From NCBI RefSeq assembly GCF_000427805.1, contig NZ_ATYS01000009.1, positions 1-64,000 of the forward strand: a DNA stretch of 64,000 bases, in the 5' to 3' direction. Of this stretch, positions 55,665 through 64,000 are shown piece after piece. Within the stretch, counting starts at the first letter, position 1. Each line of letters begins with the position of its first letter. A program made the translations under genes and the position numbers. The notes below the pieces were generated by a model that saw only the letters and a list, made by a program, of their open reading frames with translations, was not told where the DNA came from and ran no database searches. Source of the DNA: Budvicia aquatica DSM 5075 = ATCC 35567. GTDB taxonomy: Bacteria; Pseudomonadota; Gammaproteobacteria; Enterobacterales; Enterobacteriaceae.

Positions 55665-56231
55665 ATGAGAAAATATTCAATGGTAATGATGACTTGCCTG
55701 GCGTTATGGGGCACTTCATCAGCAATAGCCGCGACGGATAATTCTGCGTTATTTACCTTTGCTGGTGAATATCAGGCCATCGATCCGAGAAGTGGAGAGG
55801 TGACACCGTCAACCTTAAAGGTTATCCCTTATAAAAAGGGGATGGAGGATGAGAGTAACCTGACCGAAGAGCAGCTATCGCTCAGGGCCTGGGTGGCAGA
55901 AAATACCGAGACCAAAGAAAAAGTATATCTCGACCGGCTTGATAATAAAGACAGTGAAATGTCGGAAGCGTTGAAAGCCCGTGGCTGGTCATGTGTAGCA
56001 TCAAGCCATATGATGCTATGCGGCGGGCCTTCAGGGGTTCAGCCGTTTAATGGTGAAGACTTTACCAGTAAAACCGGCTGGTTAGCTATCCTGCTGCACA
56101 GTGGCCCACTAGAGTTGGTTAAGTGTGGTGCTAAGGGCTGTGATAATAAACAGGCCGATCCCGATCGGCAGGCTCAAGATGCAGCACCTCAACCTAATCA
56201 GCCAAACAGTCAAAGTGGTAGCATACTGTAA
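55665..56231 (+). CDS. Exported protein of unknown function
   Basis: A 188-residue protein with a signal peptide (cut after AIAA at about residue 23) and a mature domain containing VTPSTLKVIPYKKG, EEQLSLRAWVAENTETKEKVYLDRL and four cysteines (two in WSCVASSHMMLCGG, two in VKCGAKGCDN), probably two disulfides. The last ~30 residues are a low-complexity Gln/Pro/Asn tail. It was not recognised. No operon partner is visible. A palindrome-rich region starts about 160 bp downstream. Confidence 0.6.
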   Translation: MRKYSMVMMTCLALWGTSSAIAATDNSALFTFAGEYQAIDPRSGEVTPSTLKVIPYKKGMEDESNLTEEQLSLRAWVAENTETKEKVYLDRLDNKDSEMSEALKARGWSCVASSHMMLCGGPSGVQPFNGEDFTSKTGWLAILLHSGPLELVKCGAKGCDNKQADPDRQAQDAAPQPNQPNSQSGSIL

Positions 56232-56696
56232 GCTATCTTGCCGAATATTTATCACGCTAATATTTAAACTAGTAGTCTCTCTTTTCCCCGGAATCAAATC
56301 GGAAATATAAAGTATTCCGACAAATCTCAGCCGATCGTCGTTCACGGGCTGAGGAGGATGACGTTTGGCGACGATGATAAATTTAAAACCCTCATTATTG
56401 AGGGCTCAGACTGCTGACAAACTCCAATAATTAAACTATTGCTCTTAAAGGTGGTCAACCGAAGGGGGCGCCGCAACTTGAGTTGCCGACAAATTTGTCG
56501 GCAATAAATTTAAACAGCGCTAGCGCTGGCCCGTAGGGTTGGACACATGAATGTGTCCAATAATGGCCCTTAGGAAAGGTAGGCCGGTAGCCCACCAGAC
56601 GTTAAAAGTATCGCCCCTCGGCCGCTAGGAAAAATGTATATCCCGATGTCAATTATGCGCACGAAATCTACGCTAAAATCAAATTAAACCACGTTG
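56232..56696. other. 465-bp non-coding region before moeB
   Basis: No convincing gene. Its centre is the palindrome cluster at 56389-56570. The flanks (56232-56388 and 56571-56696) hold no recognised signal apart from further GC-rich short repeats near 56580-56630. Confidence 0.5.
56389..56570. repeat. Cluster of palindromes / structured element
   Basis: Five inverted repeats stand within 180 bp: CCCTCA-TTAT-TGAGGG (56389-56404), GCAACT-TG-AGTTGC (56473-56486), a perfect 22-bp palindrome with half TTGCCGACAAA (56483-56504), CAGCGCTAGCGCTG (56515-56528) and TTGGACACAT-GA-ATGTGTCCAA (56539-56560). An outer TAGGG/CCCT pair encloses the last one. No reading frame runs through it. It fits a non-coding repeat element or a structured RNA better than ordinary spacer DNA. 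Confidence 0.6.
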
Positions 56697-57455
56697 TCAG
56701 CTACAGCTTGAGCACACCGGACAGGCCGGATCGCGCATCAGTTTCATCTCTCTGAACTGCATTGTCATGGCATCAATCATCAGTAGTCGGCCGGTTAACG
56801 GGGTACCAAAGTGAGTTAACACTTTAATCGTTTCCATTGCCTGCATTGAGCCGATCATGCCAACCAACGGTGACATTACGCCGGCCTCGACGCAGGTTAA
56901 AGCATTGGCACCAAACAGGCGGCTCAGGCATTGATAGCAAGGTTCATTCTGCTGGTAAGTAAATACGCTAATCTGACCTTCCATGCGAATAGCCGCACCG
57001 GAAACCAAGGGGATGCGTAATTTGCAGCATTGCTGATTAAGCCGATTGCGGATATCTACGTTATCGGTGCAGTCTACAACAATATCCACCTGCTGAATTA
57101 ACGCAGCCAACTGTTGGTCATCCAGCGCGGCATCGACCGTATGCAAAGCCACGTTGGGATTGATTTCGCTCAGCGAGCGGCGGGCAGATTCAACCTTTGA
57201 CATACCAATGCGGTCGTCGCGGTGCAGTATTTGGCGCTGTAGGTTGGATAACGACACGGTGTCGAAATCCAGCAGCGTCAGCGAGCCAATACCGGCAGCG
57301 GCCAGATACTGGGCTGCCGGGCAACCTAAACCACCTAAGCCGACGATCAGCGCCGAAGAGGCTTTCAGTTTTTCCTGCCCGTCGAAGTCAAATCCGCGCA
57401 GGATAATCTGACGGTTATAACGCAGGGTTTCGCTATCGCTCAGTTCAGGCAGCAT
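56697..57455 (-). CDS. moeB: MoeB, molybdopterin-synthase adenylyltransferase
   Basis: The 252-residue E1-like enzyme activates the C terminus of MoaD as an acyl-adenylate for molybdopterin synthesis. It has RYNRQIILRGFDFDGQEKL, the nucleotide loop GLGGLGCPAAQYLAAAGIG, LLDFDTVSLSNLQRQILH, DCTDNVDIRNRLN and two zinc CXXC pairs (CYQC and CPVC). Length equals the E. coli enzyme, without a rhodanese domain. The start has GGAGAG upstream, located inside the end of moeA, and the genes are 3 bp apart, so they are coupled. Confidence 0.96.
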   Translation of the reverse strand: MLPELSDSETLRYNRQIILRGFDFDGQEKLKASSALIVGLGGLGCPAAQYLAAAGIGSLTLLDFDTVSLSNLQRQILHRDDRIGMSKVESARRSLSEINPNVALHTVDAALDDQQLAALIQQVDIVVDCTDNVDIRNRLNQQCCKLRIPLVSGAAIRMEGQISVFTYQQNEPCYQCLSRLFGANALTCVEAGVMSPLVGMIGSMQAMETIKVLTHFGTPLTGRLLMIDAMTMQFREMKLMRDPACPVCSSCS

Positions 57456-57458
57456 CGC

Positions 57459-58703
57459 TTAGCTCTCCAGCAGTGAATTAAAGGGTTCTACCGTAACCCA
57501 TTCACCGGCGGCAACAGAGCCGCGTTCCTGCTCTAACACAATAAAGCAGTTAGCCTGGCTAAATGAGCTAAACACGTGTGATCCCTGATGACCGGTAGTA
57601 CAAACTTCCATTTCACCCTGTGCATTGGTCGACAAAATACCACGCTGGAAATCTAAACGACCCGGCGTTTTCTTCAGCTTGCTGGTGGTTTTGACTCTGA
57701 ACTGACGTGGCTTTTGCCACTGAGTGTATCCGCTGAGTTTAGCAATTAACGGCTGAACCAATTGATAGAAGGTCAGGGCGGCAGAGACCGGATTCCCCGG
57801 TAGTCCGCAGAACCAAGCCTGACTTAATTTACCGAAGGCAAAAGGTTTGCCCGGCTTAATTGCCAGTTTCCAGAAGCTAATCTGGCCCAGTTCATCAAGA
57901 ATTTGCTTGGTGTAGTCAGCTTCACCAACCGAAACGCCGCCGCTGCTGATAACTAAATCAGCCTGACTGTTTGCACGGTCAAAGGCTTGTCGAATAGCGG
58001 CTTCATTATCGCGGATAATACCAAGGTCAATAACTTCACAGCCGAGTTGCTGGAGCATTAATCGAACCGCGAAACGGTTAGTATCGTAAATTTGCCCGTC
58101 CTGTAGCGGCTGACCAATGAGCTGGAGTTCATCACCGGTAGAGAACAGGGCGACTTTTAAGCGGCGATAAACGGCAACCTGACTGACACCTAGCGAGGCT
58201 AACAGCGGTAACTGCGCTGCGCCCAGCCTTGAACCTGCGGCTAATACCTCGGCCCCTTTAATAATATCTTCACCGGCTAAGCGAATATTCTGGCCGGCTT
58301 TAGGCAGATGAGTGAAGCGGATGCCGTTATCCAGCACTTCAGCCTGCTCTTGCATAATAACCGCTTCAGCTTCGGCTGGTGCCGGGGCTCCGGTCATAAT
58401 GCGTAAACAGGTTCCTGTCGGCCATTCACCGTGGAACGGTTGCCCGGCAAAGGCTTTACCGGCTACCGGTAAAATAGCCGACTCAGTCACGTCTTTAAGG
58501 CGTACGGCGTAACCGTCCATGGCTGAGTTAGCAAATGGCGGAACGTCGAGCGGAGAGGTCACTGACCGGGCGGTAATTCGTCCCGCGGCTTGAGTCAGGT
58601 CTATTTGTTCGCTTTGGGATACCGTGCTGACCTGTGACAGTATTTTTTCTAAGGCCTGGCTAAGAGTAAGAAGATCTGATGATGTAGTTGCACAACAATC
58701 CAT
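57459..58703 (-). CDS. moeA: MoeA, molybdopterin molybdenumtransferase
   Basis: The 414-residue enzyme inserts molybdate into adenylated molybdopterin. Family segments: [80 protein letters not shown] and [16 protein letters not shown]. The C-terminal domain IV ([22 protein letters not shown]) is complete. GGAG lies 8 nt before the ATG. It forms a two-gene operon with moeB, as in E. coli. A molybdenum cofactor would also serve TorZ-type reductases linked to the cytochrome at the window start. Confidence 0.96.
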   Translation of the reverse strand: MDCCATTSSDLLTLSQALEKILSQVSTVSQSEQIDLTQAAGRITARSVTSPLDVPPFANSAMDGYAVRLKDVTESAILPVAGKAFAGQPFHGEWPTGTCLRIMTGAPAPAEAEAVIMQEQAEVLDNGIRFTHLPKAGQNIRLAGEDIIKGAEVLAAGSRLGAAQLPLLASLGVSQVAVYRRLKVALFSTGDELQLIGQPLQDGQIYDTNRFAVRLMLQQLGCEVIDLGIIRDNEAAIRQAFDRANSQADLVISSGGVSVGEADYTKQILDELGQISFWKLAIKPGKPFAFGKLSQAWFCGLPGNPVSAALTFYQLVQPLIAKLSGYTQWQKPRQFRVKTTSKLKKTPGRLDFQRGILSTNAQGEMEVCTTGHQGSHVFSSFSQANCFIVLEQERGSVAAGEWVTVEPFNSLLES

Positions 58704-58930
58704 CCGGAGGCTCCGTTACAAACCTGATTGGGTTTGGGCTGAAAGAAAATAATCTTTCTATTATGCCTGATATCATCAGTCGGGTGAACGGCGATAAATT
58801 TCAGCATAAGATATTTTTTATTAACAAAATGACTACAGAGCACTGGATAAACCCGTAAGGCTAAATTACAGTGGTCGGCTGTAAGGTGTGATCCTTATCA
58901 AAGATATTGCAAACGTGTTGGAGAGATACG

Positions 58931-59602
58931 ATGTCATCGCTGAGTAAAGAAGCCATATTAGTTCATGCCGCATTAGAAGCCAAAGGGCTGGAGACGCCGT
59001 TGCGTGGTGCGGTACTTGATTCGGACATACGCAAACAACGCATTCAGGCGCATATGACCGAGATTATGCAACTGCTTAATCTTGACCTGTCCGATGACAG
59101 TTTGGCCGAAACTCCGACCCGAATTGCTAAAATGTACGTTGATGAGATTTTTTCCGGGCTGGACTATGCTAATTTCCCGAAAATTACCCTGATACAAAAT
59201 AAGATGAAAGTGGATGAAATGGTTACGGTCAGAGATATCACACTGACCAGCACCTGTGAACATCACTTTGTCACCATCGATGGTAAGGCGACGGTGGCTT
59301 ATATTCCGAAAGATTCTGTTATCGGGCTATCTAAAATCAACCGTATCGTTCAGTTTTTCTCCCAGCGCCCTCAGGTGCAGGAGCGTCTGACGCAGCAAAT
59401 CCTGCTGGCTTTGCAAACCCTATTGGGCACCACTAACGTGGCGGTTTCGATTGATGCCATTCATTATTGTGTCAAATCCCGCGGGGTTTGTGATGCAACC
59501 AGCTCGACCAGTACGACCTCACTGGGCGGTTTGTTTAAGAGCAACCCAAGTACGCGTCAGGAGTTTTTGGCCTCGGTGCGTCATACTTCTCACCACCCCT
59601 AA
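58931..59602 (+). CDS. folE: FolE, GTP cyclohydrolase I
   Basis: The 223-residue enzyme turns GTP into 7,8-dihydroneopterin triphosphate, the first step of folate synthesis. Zinc ligands Cys109 and His112 lie in [21 protein letters not shown], and Cys180 in [10 protein letters not shown]. The conserved SRG arginine that contacts the GTP phosphates is kept. The ATG at 58931 is used because GGAGAG lies 5 nt upstream; the frame is open 8 codons earlier. Sequence is very close to E. coli FolE. It is followed 15 bp later by yeiB, the same order as in E. coli. Confidence 0.96.
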   Translation: MSSLSKEAILVHAALEAKGLETPLRGAVLDSDIRKQRIQAHMTEIMQLLNLDLSDDSLAETPTRIAKMYVDEIFSGLDYANFPKITLIQNKMKVDEMVTVRDITLTSTCEHHFVTIDGKATVAYIPKDSVIGLSKINRIVQFFSQRPQVQERLTQQILLALQTLLGTTNVAVSIDAIHYCVKSRGVCDATSSTSTTSLGGLFKSNPSTRQEFLASVRHTSHHP

Positions 59603-59617
59603 ATCATCGCTTATTGA

Positions 59618-61598
<1,981 letters not shown>

Positions 61599-61708
61599 TT
61601 AACTTGAGTGGGACATTTCAAGGCTACTCGACGGTAAGCGTTAACACAAGATGGTAGAGAGCAAAAAATCTGAAAAGAGTCAGAAAAACAGTAAGATTCA
61701 GTTAAAAC

Positions 61709-61735
61709 AGCCAGTGCCATTGGGCGGCACTGGCT
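61709..61735 (-). terminator. Terminator of maeA
   Basis: AGCCAGTGCC and GGCACTGGCT form a perfect 10-bp stem with a 7-nt loop 21 bp after the maeA stop. On the minus strand it is followed by GTTTTAAC. Confidence 0.8.
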
Positions 61736-61756
61736 AAGTTCAGGCAAATATTCCGA

Positions 61757-63454
61757 TCAGAACGACGTGCGCTTATAGCGACGGTATTCCGGATTCCAGA
61801 AGTTATCATTGAGTGCGTGGAGTAAAGCCTCATCGGAGGTTAATACCGCAACGGATTCAAGCTGAGCCATTTTGGCTACTTTCAACGCGATATAGCGTGA
61901 AACTTCCTGAATATCGTCAACTGCCGGTAATAACGCACCTTCGCCATTTTTCGCTAACGGTGAGCAGTCCGCCAGTGCGCGACTGGCAGCCATTAACATA
62001 CCGTCAGTCACACGGCTGGCTTTAGAGGCCAGTACGCCTAAGCCAATACCCGGGAAGATGTAAGAGTTATTACATTGGGCAATCGGATAGACTTTCTCTT
62101 TATGGATAACCGGAGCAAACGGGCTACCGGTGGCAACCAGCGCCGCTCCGTCGGTCCAGTTAATAATGTCTTCCGGACGGCCTTCAACCCGAGAGGTCGG
62201 GTTAGACAGCGGCATGACAATCGGACGGGCACAGTGGCTGTGCATTTCACGAATAATTTCTTCGGTGAACAGGCCTGCCTGACCAGAAACGCCAATCATG
62301 ACCGTCGGTTTAGCATTACGCACCACGTCGAGCAGGGAAATGGCTTCACTGTCACGCTGCCAATGGCTCAGAGAATCATGCTTTTGTACCAGCTTGGCCT
62401 GGAAGTCCAGCAGGGTTGGCATTTGATCGGTGAGCAGGCCAAAACGGTCAACCATAAAGATACGGTTACGGGCTTCACTTTCACTCAGACCTTCGGTGAT
62501 CATCTGGGCAATGATTTGTTCAGCAATACCACATCCGGCTGAGCCTGCGCCAAGGAATACCACTCGTTGGTCTTTTAGCTGGCTGTTTGCTGCACGGCTG
62601 GCGGCAATCAGGCTGCCTAATGTGACGGCTGCGGTACCTTGAATATCATCGTTAAAGCAGCAGAGCTCATCGCGATAGCGGTTAAGCAACGGGGTTGCGT
62701 TCTTTTGGGCGAAGTCTTCAAACTGCAGTAATACGTTCGGCCAGCGGCGTTTTACCGCAGAAATAAAGGCGTCAACGAATTCATAATATTCGTCACCGGA
62801 AATACGCGGATGACGCCAGCCCATATACAGTGGGTCGTTCAGGCACTGCTGGTTATTGGTACCCACATCCAATACCACAGGCAGCGTATACGCCGGGCTG
62901 ATACCGCCACAGGCACAATAAAGCGAGAGTTTTCCGATAGGAATACCCATACCGCCGATACCCTGATCGCCGAGACCCAGAATACGCTCACCGTCAGTCA
63001 CCACGATGACTTTTACGTTTTGTTTAGTGGCGTTTTGCAGCATGTCATCGATGTTATCTCTGTTCGGATAGGAGATAAACAGACCACGATGGCGGCGGTA
63101 GATATCAGAGAAATGTTCACAGGCCTCACCCACGGTCGGGGTATAAATCACCGGCATCATTTCGCTCATGTGATTCTCTATCAGGCGATAGAACAACGTT
63201 TCGTTGGTATCTTGAATATTGCGCAGGTAAATGTGCTTATCAATATCAGTTTTAAATCCCTGAAATTGCTTATAGGCACGATCGGCCTGTTCTTCAATAG
63301 TTTCGATTGCTTCAGGTAGCAGACCGTCAAGGTTGAAATTACTACGCTCTTCTTGAGTAAATGCACTGCCTTTATTTAATAAAGGCGTTTCAAGCAAAGC
63401 CGGGCCTGCATAAGGAATATAAAGAGGGCGTTTATGTTCTAGTTCCATATCCAT
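61757..63454 (-). CDS. maeA: MaeA (SfcA), NAD-dependent malic enzyme
   Basis: The 565-residue enzyme decarboxylates malate to pyruvate with [96 protein letters not shown] (metal ligands), [16 protein letters not shown] and the NAD loop [16 protein letters not shown] match E. coli MaeA, with the same length. The first ATG is taken as the start (AAGAG about 10 nt upstream); a second ATG two codons on is possible. It is monocistronic with its own terminator. Confidence 0.96.
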   Translation of the reverse strand: MDMELEHKRPLYIPYAGPALLETPLLNKGSAFTQEERSNFNLDGLLPEAIETIEEQADRAYKQFQGFKTDIDKHIYLRNIQDTNETLFYRLIENHMSEMMPVIYTPTVGEACEHFSDIYRRHRGLFISYPNRDNIDDMLQNATKQNVKVIVVTDGERILGLGDQGIGGMGIPIGKLSLYCACGGISPAYTLPVVLDVGTNNQQCLNDPLYMGWRHPRISGDEYYEFVDAFISAVKRRWPNVLLQFEDFAQKNATPLLNRYRDELCCFNDDIQGTAAVTLGSLIAASRAANSQLKDQRVVFLGAGSAGCGIAEQIIAQMITEGLSESEARNRIFMVDRFGLLTDQMPTLLDFQAKLVQKHDSLSHWQRDSEAISLLDVVRNAKPTVMIGVSGQAGLFTEEIIREMHSHCARPIVMPLSNPTSRVEGRPEDIINWTDGAALVATGSPFAPVIHKEKVYPIAQCNNSYIFPGIGLGVLASKASRVTDGMLMAASRALADCSPLAKNGEGALLPAVDDIQEVSRYIALKVAKMAQLESVAVLTSDEALLHALNDNFWNPEYRRYKRTSF

Positions 63455-63645
63455 GAAGATGGGCTCTTAAATCAGATTAAAAAACAACAAGTCAGTCAAT
63501 TTTAAGAAACCCAACTCAAATGTTCAATCAATGTTACTCGGATATAAACATTTTGTTGAGTATTGCGATCTGAACTACATATTTGATTGACCGATTGGCG
63601 TAAAGCATACCTCTATAGGGTAGCTGAAAATTCCCTTCTTGTTTC

Positions 63646-63694
63646 TATCGGGTTGTAAGTAAATGCAAATGGCAGATTTACTGACAACCCGATA
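63646..63694. terminator. Long hairpin after yohK
   Basis: TATCGGGTTGTAAGTAAAT and its inverted partner pair at 18 of 19 positions around an 11-nt loop, ending 8 bp beyond the yohK stop. It has no T tract on the minus strand, so it may be a terminator of unusual form or a small mobile palindrome. Confidence 0.55.
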
Positions 63695-63701
63695 TAGCGT
63701 G

Positions 63702-64000
63702 TTAGCTAAATAAACGTAAAAGGATAGGGAAAATAAAAGGGGCGGTCAGTGATGTAATCACGCCGCAAATAACCAACGCCAGAGAACTATAAGCACCTTC
63801 CTGATAATCTTGCTCTACGCAGCGGGCGGTGCCTAAGGCATGGGCAGTTGAACCGATAGATAATCCTCGAGCTATTGGGGTTTTTATCCGCATTAAATTG
63901 AGGATCGGATAACCGAAAACGGCGCCGAAAATACCAACAAACATCACGCAGATAGCGCTGATAGCCGGTACGCCATGAATCGACTCCGAGACCGCCATGG
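63702..64000 (-). CDS. yohK: YohK, LrgB-family membrane protein, C-terminal part (runs off window)
   Basis: The last ~98 residues lie in the window; the N-terminal part continues beyond base 64000. GVPAISAICVMFVGIFGAVFG, ARGLSIGSTAHALGTARCVEQDYQEGAYSSLALVICGVITSLTAPFIFPILL agree with E. coli YohK, an LrgB/CidB-type inner-membrane protein that works with YohJ (LrgA type). These pairs have been linked to pyruvate or glycolate export and control of lysis; the role in enterobacteria is uncertain. An in-frame ATG at 63998 lies inside the gene and is not taken as its start. A yohJ gene is expected outside the window. Confidence 0.88.
   Translation of the reverse strand, partial: MAVSESIHGVPAISAICVMFVGIFGAVFGYPILNLMRIKTPIARGLSIGSTAHALGTARCVEQDYQEGAYSSLALVICGVITSLTAPFIFPILLRLFS

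Noticed and set aside
56389-56570. CRISPR array
   Set aside because: The inverted repeats differ from one another and there are no equal direct repeats with regular spacers.
62075-63319. 155- and 169-codon frames on the plus strand
   Set aside because: Both are antisense to the highly conserved maeA.

Overview
The window looks like a chromosomal segment of a member of the Enterobacterales. The housekeeping genes (putAP, glgBXCAP, pbpG-yohC, dusC, moeAB, folE-yeiB, sanA, maeA, yohK) closely resemble their E. coli counterparts in sequence. Several lie in the same broad neighbourhood as in E. coli (pbpG/yohC/dusC/yohK/sanA/yeiB/folE), but they are interleaved with genes E. coli lacks. Two ERIC-like repeats also point to this order. 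A deeper branch such as Budviciaceae is only a guess. No tRNA, rRNA, CRISPR array or intact insertion sequence was seen.

Layout. (1) 1-2.2 kb: the 5' part of a TorY-type pentaheme cytochrome with a strong Fur-box-like site, a cold-shock protein and a membrane-anchored TPR protein. (2) 2.2-19.8 kb: a catabolic island. It holds a LarA-type nickel-pincer racemase/epimerase homologue, all three cofactor genes (larB, larC, larE), two sugar-acid dehydratases of unrelated families (UxaA/GarD-like and IlvD/Edd-like), two paralogous YagE-type 2-keto-3-deoxy-sugar-acid aldolases, three ACS-family organic-anion transporters, a GldA-type dehydrogenase and an IclR-family regulator. (3) 20-26 kb: divergent putA and putP around a control region with PutA-type GTTGCA motifs. 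(4) 26.7-38.7 kb: glgBXCAP followed by malQ, a full glycogen synthesis and breakdown operon. (5) 39.9-43.1 kb: a classical autotransporter behind a 1.1-kb AT-rich leader. (6) 43.3-56.7 kb: a mixed zone with an exported beta carbonic anhydrase, yohC, yedI, pbpG, a Dph6-like ATPase, several poorly characterised exported or membrane proteins, a transposase-domain fusion, a decayed dus fragment and a dense palindrome cluster. (7) 56.7-64 kb: moeAB, folE-yeiB, sanA, maeA and the end of yohK.

The most interesting system is the 2.2-19.8 kb island. Three promoters in it (before the first aldolase, before gldA and before the right-hand transporter) carry a near-palindromic 16-bp motif of the form GTTCT-N2-ATRTGGAAC. 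In each case a second, weaker copy starts exactly 20 bp further upstream. This suggests one regulon, most economically controlled by the IclR protein at 19.0-19.8 kb. The inferred pathway is uptake of one or more aldonic or aldaric acids, C2 epimerisation by the nickel-pincer enzyme, dehydration to a 2-keto-3-deoxy acid, aldol cleavage to pyruvate plus an aldehyde, and processing of the aldehyde by the GldA-like enzyme. The substrate cannot be read from the sequence.
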